64,000 nucleotides of DNA from Oscillospiraceae bacterium (GTDB taxonomy: Bacteria > Bacillota > Clostridia > Oscillospirales > Oscillospiraceae). The notes under the pieces are model-generated. The model saw only the letters and a list, made by a program, of their open reading frames with translations, ran no database searches and was not told the DNA's origin. A program made the position numbers and the translations under genes. The stretch lies in assembly GCA_017519975.1 (NCBI GenBank), contig JAFWRM010000022.1, forward strand, positions 19,582 to 83,581. The letters run 5' to 3'. Of this stretch, positions 51,449 to 60,031 are shown piece after piece (the first letter of the stretch is position 1; the number at the start of each line of letters is the position of its first letter).

Positions 51449-52813
51449 ATGGCAGATACGATAGCGGCCATCGCCACCGGCGGCGTGATCTCCGCCATCG
51501 GCATCGTCCGCCTGAGCGGGGACCGGGCCATCGAGGTGGCCGACCGCGTCTTCCGCGCGTTCACCGGGCGCACCATGGCGCAGACGCCCGACAGAAAGCT
51601 GGCCTATGGGGAGCTGCTGGATGAGGACGGGAGCGTCCTGGACATCTGCCTGTGTACGGTGAGCCGCGGCCCGGGCAGCTACACGGGGGAGGATACGGCG
51701 GAATTCCAGTGTCACGGATCCCCGGTGATGCTGGCCGCCGCGCTGCGGGCCATGTTTGCCGCCGGCGCCAGGCAGGCGCTCGCGGGCGAATTCTCCAGGC
51801 GGGCCTTCCTCAACGGCCGGATGGACCTTGCCCAGGCGGAGGCGGTCATCGATCTGATCGACGCCGAGACGGTGGCCGCCGCCAAAAACGCCGCGGGCCA
51901 GCTCAACGGCGCCGTGTCGAAGAAGGCTGACGCCATCTATTCCGGCCTGACGGACGTGTGCGCCCATTTCCACGCCGTGATCGACTACCCCGACGAGGAG
52001 ATCGAGCCCTTCGAGATGGCCCGGTACGCGGGACAGCTGGCGGATTATGAGAGCACGCTGCGGCAGCTGCTGGCGACCTACGACCGGGGCAGGTTGCTGA
52101 AGGAGGGCGTCCGCTGCGCCATCATCGGCAAGCCCAACGTGGGCAAGTCCTCGCTGCTGAACCTGCTGGCCGGCTATGACCGCGCCATCGTGACGGATAT
52201 CGCTGGGACCACCCGGGACACCATCGAAGAGAAGATCAGCCTCGGGGACGTGGTCCTGCGTGTGATCGACACCGCCGGGATCCGGCAGACGGAGGACACC
52301 GTGGAGAAGCTCGGCGTCGCCCGCTCGCTGGAGGCGGCCGACGGGGCGGATCTCGTTCTTGCCGTATTCGACGGCGCGAGGGCTTTCACGCGGGAAGATG
52401 AACGGGTGCTGGTCGCCGCTGAGAAGAGCGCGCGCCGCCTGTACGTTGTGAACAAGTCCGACGAGGCCGGATGGAGGATGCCGGCGGAACTGGAGGGGAA
52501 GGATGCCGTCGTCCTGTCCGCCTCCACCGGAGACGGCCTGGACGGCCTGACGGACAGGATCCGGGAGGACTACCGCGTCGGCGGTCAGATCCCCGTCGGT
52601 GAGATCATCACCAACGCGCGCCACGCCGAGGCCATCTCCCGCGCGGCGGACTCCCTTCACGGCGCCGTGACGGCCGCGGAGGAGGGCGTGACCCCTGACG
52701 CGGTGCTGACCATGGCGGAGGACGCGATGCAGGCGCTGGGCGAACTGACGGGCGTCCAGATCCGCGAGGATATAACGAACCGGATTTTTTCCCGCTTCTG
52801 CGTGGGAAAGTGA
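51449..52813 (+). CDS. mnmE: tRNA modification GTPase MnmE
   Basis: This 454-residue GTPase, with MnmG, adds the aminomethyl group to wobble U34 in tRNAs. An N-terminal folate-binding domain (YTGEDTAEFQCHG) precedes the inserted G domain with GKPNVGKSSLLN (G1), TDIAGTTRDTIEE (G2), DTAGIRQT (G3) and NKSD (G4). It ends FCVGK, keeping the terminal cysteine. AGGAGGG lies before the ATG. No mnmG or rnpA is beside it, unlike the usual origin cluster. Confidence 0.96.
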   Translation: MADTIAAIATGGVISAIGIVRLSGDRAIEVADRVFRAFTGRTMAQTPDRKLAYGELLDEDGSVLDICLCTVSRGPGSYTGEDTAEFQCHGSPVMLAAALRAMFAAGARQALAGEFSRRAFLNGRMDLAQAEAVIDLIDAETVAAAKNAAGQLNGAVSKKADAIYSGLTDVCAHFHAVIDYPDEEIEPFEMARYAGQLADYESTLRQLLATYDRGRLLKEGVRCAIIGKPNVGKSSLLNLLAGYDRAIVTDIAGTTRDTIEEKISLGDVVLRVIDTAGIRQTEDTVEKLGVARSLEAADGADLVLAVFDGARAFTREDERVLVAAEKSARRLYVVNKSDEAGWRMPAELEGKDAVVLSASTGDGLDGLTDRIREDYRVGGQIPVGEIITNARHAEAISRAADSLHGAVTAAEEGVTPDAVLTMAEDAMQALGELTGVQIREDITNRIFSRFCVGK

Positions 52814-52865
52814 CAGGCGGCCCGGACGGCCGCAGGCAGAGAAAGACGGCATGGCGGAAATAAAG

Positions 52866-52893
52866 AAGGACGCTCCCATGGGAGCGTCCTTTT
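52866..52893. terminator. Bidirectional terminator
   Basis: AAGGACGCTCC (52866-52876) and GGAGCGTCCTT (52881-52891) form an 11-bp stem with a CATG loop, followed by TT. It separates mnmE and the convergent PurF-like gene. Confidence 0.88.
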
Positions 52894-52909
52894 CAGTGAT
52901 CGGAGCTGC

Positions 52910-54313
52910 TTATTCCTTTCCGTTCCAGCAGTAGGTGCACAGGCTGTCGTGGTCGATGCCCACAGCGTCCAGCATGTCGTCCAGACGGTTGAAGCGCAGG
53001 GAGGTGAAATTCAGCTTCTGGCGAATGCCCTCCACCATGCGCTCGTATTTTTCGGAGTTGGGATCCGCGTATTCCTGCAGCACCTCGGGAGAGACCTCGC
53101 CGCCCTCCAGTTCCCGGATCACCACGCGGGCGATCAGTTCCATCTCGGAATTGGAGCGAGAAAAGTTCAGGTACTTGCATCCGAACAGCAGGGGCGGACA
53201 GGCGGGGCGGATGTGTACCTCGGCCGCGCCGCTCTGGTACAGGAATTCCGTCGTCTCCCGCAGCTGGGTTCCGCGCACGATGGAGTCGTCGATCAGCAGC
53301 AGGCGCTTGTCCCGGATCAGCTCATGCACGGGCAGAAGCTTCATGTGGGCGATCAGGTTCCGGCGCTCCTGGATGGTCGGCATGAAGGAGCGCGGCCAGG
53401 TGGGCGTGTATTTGATGAAGGGGCGGGAGAAGGGAATGCCGGATTCGTTCGCGTACCCCACGGCGTGGGCGGTGCCGGAGTCGGGAACGCCGGCCACGCT
53501 GTCCGCTTCCACGGAGTCACGGCGGGCCAGATTTCTGCCGCAGCGGTAGCGCATCTCCTCCACGTTCACACCCTCGTAGATGGCGGCAGGGTACCCATAG
53601 TAGACCCAGAGGAAGGTGCACACCTTGCGCTTGCTGCCGGGCTGGACCAGCGTGGTGCAGCGGTTCTCGTCGAACACGACGATCTCGCCGGGGCCGAGCT
53701 CACGGTCCGGCTCATATTCAAGATTCTGGAAGGAATAGCTTTCGAAGCAGGCGCAGCGGGAATCGGCCCGCTTGCCGAGTACGACGGGCGTGCGGCCCAG
53801 CTTGTCCCGGGCGGCGTAGATTCCTTTCTCCGTCAGGATCAGGAGGGAAAGGCTGCCTTCAATCCGGTCCAGGGCGTAACGGATGCCGTCAATGAAGTTT
53901 TCCTTCTGGTTGATCATGGCGCCCACGAGTTCGGTGGCGTTGATCTCACCGTTGCCCATCTCAAAGAAATGGGCGCCCGTCTTGATGATCTCCGCGACAA
54001 TGTCGGCGGCGTTGTTGATCTTGCCCACCGTCACGACGGCGAATGTGCCGTGGTGGGAGCGCATCAGGATGGGCTGCGCCTCGTAATCGGAGATGACGCC
54101 TACGCCGTAGTGACCCTTCAGGTCCCGGAGCTCCTTTTCGAACTTCGTGCGGAAAGGCGTGCTTTCGATGTTGTGGATGGTACGGCTGAACCCGTTTTCT
54201 CCATATACGGCCATCCCGGCGCGGCGGGTGCCCAGATGGGAATGATAGTCCGTGCCGAAAAACAGATCGAAGCTGCAGTCGCCCTTGGAGGCAACGCCGA
54301 AGAAACCGCCCAT
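52910..54313 (-). CDS. Amidophosphoribosyltransferase-like protein lacking the glutaminase cysteine
   Basis: This 467-residue protein has the PurF layout: an N-terminal Ntn-hydrolase domain and a C-terminal type I phosphoribosyltransferase domain. The PRPP loop RLLLIDDSIVRGTQLRET is intact. The N-terminus is MGGFFGVASKGD where PurF has M-C-G, so the catalytic Cys1 is Gly. The glutaminase oxyanion motif NGNL is replaced by VGKINN. It may use free ammonia, act on another partner, or have a regulatory role. The start is firm: GGAGG is about eight bases before ATG 54313. No pur genes are nearby. It has its own promoter and terminator. Confidence 0.85.
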   Translation of the reverse strand: MGGFFGVASKGDCSFDLFFGTDYHSHLGTRRAGMAVYGENGFSRTIHNIESTPFRTKFEKELRDLKGHYGVGVISDYEAQPILMRSHHGTFAVVTVGKINNAADIVAEIIKTGAHFFEMGNGEINATELVGAMINQKENFIDGIRYALDRIEGSLSLLILTEKGIYAARDKLGRTPVVLGKRADSRCACFESYSFQNLEYEPDRELGPGEIVVFDENRCTTLVQPGSKRKVCTFLWVYYGYPAAIYEGVNVEEMRYRCGRNLARRDSVEADSVAGVPDSGTAHAVGYANESGIPFSRPFIKYTPTWPRSFMPTIQERRNLIAHMKLLPVHELIRDKRLLLIDDSIVRGTQLRETTEFLYQSGAAEVHIRPACPPLLFGCKYLNFSRSNSEMELIARVVIRELEGGEVSPEVLQEYADPNSEKYERMVEGIRQKLNFTSLRFNRLDDMLDAVGIDHDSLCTYCWNGKE

Positions 54314-54348
54314 AAGAAAACCTCCGATACGTAGTAAAAACAGAGTTA

Positions 54349-54377
54349 AATATACCATATCCCGAGGCGGATGGAAA
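54349..54377 (-). promoter_or_regulatory. Promoter of the PurF-like gene
   Basis: On the minus strand, TTTCCA (54372-54377) and TATATT (54349-54354) are 17 bases apart. Confidence 0.65.
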
Positions 54378-54431
54378 GATATTTTCTTGTCTTCCCGCGG
54401 TTTTTTCCGTGCGGGGCATTGACGGCGGCGG

Positions 54432-54437
54432 TATAAT
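54432..54437 (+). promoter_or_regulatory. Candidate -10 of the EFR1-type gene
   Basis: A perfect TATAAT lies 36 bases before the start. The nearby TTGACG (54419) is only 7 bases upstream, so it is not its -35; no good -35 is seen at 16-18 bases. Confidence 0.5.
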
Positions 54438-54472
54438 AACGATAAAGGAAAGAACCAAGGAGGAATGTTTTC

Positions 54473-55228
54473 ATGGCGTTGTATGATCTGTATTTCAGTC
54501 CCACCGGGGGCACGAAAAAAGTCATGACCGTGCTTGCGGAAGCGCTGGGCGGCGCGCGGTCGGGGAATCTGGCCGACCCCGGCGAGGTGAGCGTGGTTTT
54601 CGGAAGGGACGACGTCGTTCTGATCGGGGCGCCCGCTTACGGCGGCAGAGTGCCGGCCCTGGCCGTGGAGAAGATCGAAAAGCTGAAAACGGAAGGGGCG
54701 AGGGCCGTTCTCGTCGCGGTGTATGGCAACCGTGCCTATGAAGATACGCTGCTGGAGCTCAGGCAGGCGGCGGAAAAAGCCGGGTTCCGGCCGGTGGCGG
54801 CGGTGGCCGCCGTCGCGGAACACTCCATCGCCCGGACGGTGGCGAAGGGGCGTCCGGACGAACAGGACGTGACCGCCCTGCGCGGCATCGCGTCCGCCAT
54901 CCGCGAAAGGCTGGAAGGCGGAGAGGTTCCGGAACCGCTGGCCGTCCCCGGCCATGTGCCCATGAAGGAATATCACGGCGTGCCCCTGAAGCCCACCGTG
55001 ACCGACGACTGCGTGGGCTGCGGCTTCTGTGCCAGGATGTGCCCGGCCCAGGCCATTTTCAACGAATATCCCAGCCGTACGGATCTGGATAAGTGCATCT
55101 CCTGCATGCGCTGCGTAAAGCTCTGCCCCTGCGGAGGCCGGATCCTGGACCGTGACGCCGTGGCCGGCGTCGCGCAGATGCTGGAGAAGGCGGCTCCCGA
55201 GCGGAAGGAACCCGAGCTGTTCCTGTGA
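54473..55228 (+). CDS. EFR1-type ferredoxin: flavodoxin-like domain plus two 4Fe-4S clusters
   Basis: This 251-residue protein joins a flavodoxin-like fold (DLYFSPTGGTKKVMTVLAEA, FMN-phosphate loop) at residues 1-160 with a C-terminal 2[4Fe-4S] ferredoxin module. The cluster motifs are CVGCGFCARMCPAQA and CISCMRCVKLCPCG. It probably transfers electrons between flavin and Fe-S centres in the cytosol. Such proteins are common in Clostridia, and their partners vary. GGAGG lies before the ATG. It is a single-gene unit. Confidence 0.88.
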   Translation: MALYDLYFSPTGGTKKVMTVLAEALGGARSGNLADPGEVSVVFGRDDVVLIGAPAYGGRVPALAVEKIEKLKTEGARAVLVAVYGNRAYEDTLLELRQAAEKAGFRPVAAVAAVAEHSIARTVAKGRPDEQDVTALRGIASAIRERLEGGEVPEPLAVPGHVPMKEYHGVPLKPTVTDDCVGCGFCARMCPAQAIFNEYPSRTDLDKCISCMRCVKLCPCGGRILDRDAVAGVAQMLEKAAPERKEPELFL

Positions 55229-55239
55229 TAATGGATGAA

Positions 55240-55275
55240 AACGCCCCCCGGCGCCGGAAGGCGCCGGGGGGCGTT
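55240..55275. terminator. Strong bidirectional terminator
   Basis: A 16-bp very GC-rich stem (55240-55255 with 55260-55275) has a GGAA loop. It separates the convergent ferredoxin and lysC genes. Confidence 0.9.
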
Positions 55276-55292
55276 CTGCAGATTCGTTCAGA

Positions 55293-56615
55293 TCATTTGT
55301 CTTCCGCGATGAACTTTTCGTAGATGGCCCGGATGGCCGTTTCGAAATCCTTGTTTTCCACGCCGATGATGATGTTCAGCTCGGAGGAGCCCTGGTCGAT
55401 CATGCGGATATTCACCTTCTTTTCCGCAAGCGCGGAAAACAGCTTGCCTGCGGTACCGCTGGCGGACCGCATGCCTCGGCCGACGACGGCGATCAGCGCC
55501 AGGTCGGACTCGATCTCGATGGAATCCGGCTGCGCCATGCGGTGGATGGCGGAGACCACCCGCTGCTCCTTGTCCAGGAATTCATCCTCGTGGATCACCA
55601 CGGTCATCGTATCGATGCCGGAGGGCATGTGCTCGAAGGAGATGCCGTTGTCCTCCAGGGCCTGCAGCACCTTGCGTCCAAAGCCGACCTCGCTGTTCAT
55701 CATTCCCTTGGTGATCAGCATCGCGCAGAAGCCCTTGCGCCCGGCGATGCCGGTGATCACGTGGTCCGGCTTCTGGCAGGTGCTCTCGACGATCCAGGTG
55801 CCCACGTCCTCAGGACGGTTGGTGTTGCGGATGTTGATGGGAATGCCGGAGTGGCGCACGGGGAAGATGGCGTCCTCATGCAGCACGCTGGCGCCCATGT
55901 AGCTCAGCTCACGCAGCTCGCGGTAGGTGATATAGCGGATGGGAGGGGGATCCTTGATCAGGCGCGGGTCACACACCAGACAGCCGGAAACGTCCGTCCA
56001 GTTCTCGTAGATGTCCGCCTTGCAGGCAGCCGCCACGATGGAGCCGGTCACGTCGGAACCGCCGCGGGAGAAGGTCTTCACCTTTCCATCCTTGCCCTGG
56101 CCGTAGAAGCCGGGGATCACGGCGCGGGGCGTTTCGGCCAGCTTCGCGCCGAGCACCTTCTGGGTCTTGTAGCTGTTCAGGTTGCCCTCTTCGTTGAAGA
56201 AGATCACGTCCTTGGCGTCGATGAACTCGCTGCCGAGATAGGCGGCCATGATCTTGCCGTTGAGGTATTCCCCGCGGGAGGCGATGTAATCGCGGGAGGG
56301 CTCTTCCTTCAGATGGCGGGCGATCTTCTCGTACTCCTCGTCGAGGGAGAAGTCCGTCATGCCCAGGTCCGTGATGATCTCGTCGTACCGGGCCCGGATC
56401 TCCGCCAGAACGTCCGTCACGTCCTCGCCTGCGATTGTTTTCTCATAGGTGCTGATCAGAAGATCGGTGACCTTCGTATCGCCGGAAAAGCGCTTGCCGG
56501 GCGCGGAAGGCACCACGTACACGCGGCTGCTGTCGGCATGGATGATGTCCGCTGCCTTCTGGAACTGTTCGGCGCTGGCCAGAGAGCTGCCGCCGAATTT
56601 CACTACCTTTTTCAT
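55293..56615 (-). CDS. lysC: Aspartate kinase
   Basis: This 440-residue enzyme phosphorylates aspartate, the entry to lysine, threonine and methionine synthesis. It shows KKVVKFGGSSLASAEQF (nucleotide site) at the N-terminus, GFYGQGKDGKVKTFSRGGSD, and two ACT domains after about residue 300 (SFEHMPSGIDTMTVV and LIAVVGRGMRSASGTAGKLF). Feedback inhibition by lysine is likely. ATG 56615 follows GGAGG by 11 bases. The leader is only about 55 bases, too short for a lysine riboswitch. Confidence 0.96.
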   Translation of the reverse strand: MKKVVKFGGSSLASAEQFQKAADIIHADSSRVYVVPSAPGKRFSGDTKVTDLLISTYEKTIAGEDVTDVLAEIRARYDEIITDLGMTDFSLDEEYEKIARHLKEEPSRDYIASRGEYLNGKIMAAYLGSEFIDAKDVIFFNEEGNLNSYKTQKVLGAKLAETPRAVIPGFYGQGKDGKVKTFSRGGSDVTGSIVAAACKADIYENWTDVSGCLVCDPRLIKDPPPIRYITYRELRELSYMGASVLHEDAIFPVRHSGIPINIRNTNRPEDVGTWIVESTCQKPDHVITGIAGRKGFCAMLITKGMMNSEVGFGRKVLQALEDNGISFEHMPSGIDTMTVVIHEDEFLDKEQRVVSAIHRMAQPDSIEIESDLALIAVVGRGMRSASGTAGKLFSALAEKKVNIRMIDQGSSELNIIIGVENKDFETAIRAIYEKFIAEDK

Positions 56616-56677
56616 GATTGTATCGACCTCCGGAACCGCTTTGCACAAAGCGGAATTGTTCTATAGCACGGAAATAT

Positions 56678-56706
56678 ATTAAAACATGAACACGACGTTA
56701 TTTCAA
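56678..56706 (-). promoter_or_regulatory. Promoter of lysC
   Basis: On the minus strand, TTGAAA (56701-56706) and TTTAAT (56678-56683) are 17 bases apart. Confidence 0.7.
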
Positions 56707-56798
56707 GCATTAATTCCGAGCTCCACTCTCTTTTCCAGTAAAATGAGGATCCGGGGAAATCTGTGGAATTTACGTGGTAATTGCAACGGACTATTTCC

Positions 56799-56815
56799 AC
56801 GGGATCCCGTATAAT
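56799..56815 (+). promoter_or_regulatory. -10 element with overlapping palindrome
   Basis: A perfect 12-bp palindrome, ACGGGATCCCGT (56799-56810), runs into a perfect TATAAT (56810-56815) 40 bases before the zinc-ribbon gene. No -35 is clear at 17 bases (TTGCAA at 56781 is 23 bases away), so an activator or repressor could act here. Confidence 0.55.
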
Positions 56816-56854
56816 GCAGACAGAAAGCAAGAGAACGAAAGGGAGGCCTGAGCC

Positions 56855-57115
56855 ATGATCTTTTCCGGCTGCCAGAGCAAATCCAAGGAAGTATCCATCA
56901 TCGACAAGGTGTGCCCCAACTGCGGCGCGGAGGTCGAACTGTTTTCCATCGATACGGAAATGAAGTGTGAAAACTGCGGCTATACGGTGTATAATGATAC
57001 GCTCAGCTGCGTGCAGTGGTGCAAGTACGCCCGGCAGTGCGTCGGCGACGAGATGTACGAGCGCATGATGAAGGTAGTGGAACACCGGAAGGAAAAGCAG
57101 GCCCAGGAGGCCTGA
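56855..57115 (+). CDS. Small zinc-ribbon protein of unknown function
   Basis: This 86-residue protein has a zinc ribbon (VCPNCGAEV, 12 residues later MKCENCGYT) and a second Cys-rich segment (LSCVQWCKYARQCVGDEM) with four more Cys-type contacts. The helical tail ends in KEKQAQEA. Small proteins of this pattern occur in anaerobes, but I know no function. GGGAGG lies before the ATG. It is divergent from lysC. Confidence 0.75.
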   Translation: MIFSGCQSKSKEVSIIDKVCPNCGAEVELFSIDTEMKCENCGYTVYNDTLSCVQWCKYARQCVGDEMYERMMKVVEHRKEKQAQEA

Positions 57116-57179
57116 GGCGGGAAGAGCGTCGTTCGTTGCCGGCAGGCGGCGGACGCGGCAATATCCGGTGGTGAGAACG

Positions 57180-57222
57180 AAAAACGGTCCGGGAACGATG
57201 GTCTTGTTCCCGGACCGTTTTT
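57180..57222. terminator. Strong bidirectional terminator
   Basis: A 17-bp stem (57180-57196 with 57206-57222) has a 9-base loop and T/A tracts at both ends. It separates the convergent zinc-ribbon and symporter genes. Confidence 0.92.
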
Positions 57223-57236
57223 GGCTTGAAATCGGT

Positions 57237-58787
57237 TTATTCTTCGTCCGCGATGGCGTCCTTCTGCGGGACAAGCACCTTTTTCTCGTAAGAGGAGAAG
57301 GCGTCCTCCACCAGTTCCTTTGCGGGCGCTTTCGTCAGCATGCTTACGATCGGCACGATCACGAATCCGATCAGCATGCAGAAGGCACCGGCGTTGATGG
57401 GGCTCTGCAGCAGCGTCGGGAAGCTGGAACGGAAGAAGATGTTCAGGATCATCACCACGCAGCTGAAGATGAAGTTCACGGTGCAGGCGGCCTTCGTGGT
57501 GCGCTTCCAGTACAGGCCGTACAGGAAGGGGGCCAGGAAGGCGCCGGCCAGAGCGCCCCAGGATACGCCCATCAGCTGGGCGATGAAGGATACGTTGGAG
57601 CGGTACTGGATGATGGCGATCACGGCGGAGATGACGATGAACACAGCGATGAGGACGCGCATCACGCTCAGCTGCCGCTTTTCTCCCATTTCCTTCTTCA
57701 TTGCCGGCTTAATGAAGTCCAGCGTCAGGGTGGAGGAGGAGGTGAGCACCAGGGAGGAGAGGGTGGACATGGAGGCCGACAGCACCAGAATGACGACCAG
57801 CGCGATCAGGATGGCGGGCAGGCCGGACAGCATGGTGGGGATGATGGAGTCGAAGCCGCCGGCGGCCAGGTCGATCTTATCCGAAAACAGGCGGCCGAAC
57901 CCACCCAGGAAGTAGCACCCGCCGGCCACGACGATGGCGAAGAAGGTGGAGATGATCATGCCCTTGGTGATGGCCTTCTCGCTCTTGATGGCGTAGAACT
58001 TGCCCACCATCTGGGGGAGGCCCCAGGTGCCGAGGGAGGTCAGCAGCACCACGCCGAGCAGGTTGACGGGATCGGGGCCGAAGAAGCTGGCGAACACGCC
58101 GGGCGTGGTGGCCACGCTGTCGTCCGTCACCCGGGCCAGACCGTCCAAAGCGCTCATCAGGCCGCCCTGGCTCTTCAGAACGGCGAAGATCACGGCTACG
58201 ATGCCGAACAGCATGATCAGCCCCTGGATGAAATCGTTCACGGCGGTGGCCATGTAACCGCCCACGATGACGTACACGGCCGTCAGCACCGCCATGGCGA
58301 TGACACAGATGGAGTAGTCGATGTGGAACGCCATCCCGAACAGACGGCTCAGGCCGTTGTAAAGGGAGGCCGTGTAGGGGATCAGGAATATGAAGATGAT
58401 GGCGGAGGCCACGACCTTCAGGGACCGACTGTCGAACCGGGAGCCGAAGAACTGCGGCATGGTGGCCGAGTTCAGGTGCTGGGTCATGATGCGCGTGCGG
58501 CGGCCCAGCACGGCCCAGGCCAGCATGGAGCCCAGCAGGGCGTTCATGATGCCCACCCAGGTGGAGGCGATGCCGTACTTCCAGCCGAACTGGCCGGCGT
58601 AGCCGACGAAGATGACGGCGGAGAAGTAGCTTGTGCCGTAGGCGAAGGCGGTCAGCCAGGGGCCGACGGCGCGGCCGCCGAGCACGAAGCCGTTCACGTC
58701 CGTGGAGTGGCGCCGGCAGTAGATGCCTACCGCGACCATGACGCCGAAGAATACGACGAGCATTGCGATCTTGACAAAAAGGTCCAT
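57237..58787 (-). CDS. Sodium:solute symporter (SSS family)
   Basis: This 516-residue integral membrane protein belongs to the PutP-like SSS family and imports a solute with Na+. It has about 13 membrane helices, the first starting at residue 5 (VKIAMLVVFFGVMVAVGIYC), and family motifs GFVLGGRAVGPWLTAFAYGTSYFSA near the N-terminus and LSASMSTLSSLVLTSSSTLTL centrally (Na2-site region). The T-box leader in front of it implies that an amino acid is the likely substrate. ATG 58787 follows AAGGA. It is a single-gene unit. Confidence 0.9.
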   Translation of the reverse strand: MDLFVKIAMLVVFFGVMVAVGIYCRRHSTDVNGFVLGGRAVGPWLTAFAYGTSYFSAVIFVGYAGQFGWKYGIASTWVGIMNALLGSMLAWAVLGRRTRIMTQHLNSATMPQFFGSRFDSRSLKVVASAIIFIFLIPYTASLYNGLSRLFGMAFHIDYSICVIAMAVLTAVYVIVGGYMATAVNDFIQGLIMLFGIVAVIFAVLKSQGGLMSALDGLARVTDDSVATTPGVFASFFGPDPVNLLGVVLLTSLGTWGLPQMVGKFYAIKSEKAITKGMIISTFFAIVVAGGCYFLGGFGRLFSDKIDLAAGGFDSIIPTMLSGLPAILIALVVILVLSASMSTLSSLVLTSSSTLTLDFIKPAMKKEMGEKRQLSVMRVLIAVFIVISAVIAIIQYRSNVSFIAQLMGVSWGALAGAFLAPFLYGLYWKRTTKAACTVNFIFSCVVMILNIFFRSSFPTLLQSPINAGAFCMLIGFVIVPIVSMLTKAPAKELVEDAFSSYEKKVLVPQKDAIADEE

Positions 58788-58846
58788 GGGGGGTTCCTTC
58801 TTTCCGCCGGAGGTTCCTTCCGGCCGTTTATTTGCGTACAGAAAAC

Positions 58847-59115
<269 letters not shown>

Positions 59116-59121
59116 ATCAGA

Positions 59122-59150
59122 ACTTTATCACTTTAAAGCGCTGAAGTCAA
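59122..59150 (-). promoter_or_regulatory. Promoter of the T-box/symporter unit
   Basis: On the minus strand, TTGACT (59145-59150) and TAAAGT (59122-59127) are 17 bases apart, with an extended TGA before the -10. Confidence 0.75.
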
Positions 59151-59195
59151 CCCCCATTTTCAACTTTTTTCTTTGGGTTCCGCAGGCCCCGCGTA

Positions 59196-59224
59196 TTCAC
59201 AGCACGCGTCCGTGATGGTATAAT
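59196..59224 (+). promoter_or_regulatory. Promoter of the alarmone synthetase gene
   Basis: TTCACA (59196-59201) and a perfect TATAAT (59219-59224) are 17 bases apart. Confidence 0.75.
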
Positions 59225-59257
59225 GGAACAAAAGAACGGAACACGGGAGGTGACGGT

Positions 59258-59974
59258 GTGGTCACAGATAACGATCTTGCTCTCATGCCTCTGGAACAGG
59301 CGCTCACGCACTACATGTCGGAGACCTCCGTCAGAGACTGGGTGAGGGAATTTGCCATTCCCTACCGGGAGCTGATGGCCTTTTACCGGTGTGCGATGAT
59401 GGAGGTGGAGACGAAGTTTCGGGTGCTGAACGAGGAATTCTCCCTTCTGCAGGACAGCAACCCCATCGAGTCAATCCAGTCCCGGCTGAAAACGCCGGAG
59501 AGCATCGTGGAAAAGATGATGCGCAACCACCATCCGCTGACGGTGGAGAGCATAGAAAACAACCTCAACGACGTGGCCGGGGTCCGCGTGATCTGCAGCT
59601 TCATATCCGACGTGTACGAGCTGGCGGACGCCCTGCTCAAGCAGGACGACGTGGTGCTGCTGGCCCGCAAGGACTATATCCAGAAGCCCAAGGCCAACGG
59701 CTACCGAAGCCTGCATCTGATCATCTCGGTGCCGATCTTCCTGCACGACGAAAAGCGCCGGATGCGGGTGGAGGTGCAGATCCGTACGATGACGATGAAC
59801 GGCTGGGCCGGATCGGAGCACAAGGTGCGCTATAAGAAGGATAACGTGGTGCTGTCGCCCCGGGTGCAGGAGGAACTGCTCAAGTGCGCGGAGCTTGGCG
59901 CGGAGATCGACAGCCGCATGGAGTGGATCCGGCAGCAGACGGCGCGTCCGTCTGCGGACGGGGACGAGTACTGA
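59258..59974 (+). CDS. Small alarmone synthetase, GTP pyrophosphokinase family
   Basis: This 238-residue protein has only the RelA/SpoT synthetase domain, as in RelP/RelQ (YjbM/YwaC). Motifs seen are SRLKTPESIVEKM, NNLNDVAGVRVICSFISDVY, KDYIQKPKANGYRSLHLI (substrate Tyr and Arg) and EVQIRTMTMNGWAGSEHKVRYK. It lacks HD, TGS and ACT domains. It would make (p)ppGpp from ATP and GTP/GDP without ribosome sensing. The GTG start has GGGAGG seven bases upstream. It ends 57 bases before the FAD oxidoreductase. Confidence 0.92.
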   Translation: MVTDNDLALMPLEQALTHYMSETSVRDWVREFAIPYRELMAFYRCAMMEVETKFRVLNEEFSLLQDSNPIESIQSRLKTPESIVEKMMRNHHPLTVESIENNLNDVAGVRVICSFISDVYELADALLKQDDVVLLARKDYIQKPKANGYRSLHLIISVPIFLHDEKRRMRVEVQIRTMTMNGWAGSEHKVRYKKDNVVLSPRVQEELLKCAELGAEIDSRMEWIRQQTARPSADGDEY

Positions 59975-60031
59975 AATTACAAACGACCGCGTCCGGAACG
60001 GCCGGAGCGCGGCTGAAAGGAGATATGTACT

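Noticed and set aside
54419..54437. TTGACG and TATAAT as a promoter pair
   Set aside because: Only seven bases separate them; the TTGACG cannot be the -35 for this -10.
56616..56710. Lysine riboswitch before lysC
   Set aside because: The promoter leaves only about 55 bases of leader, too short for the lysine aptamer, and no conserved motif is seen.
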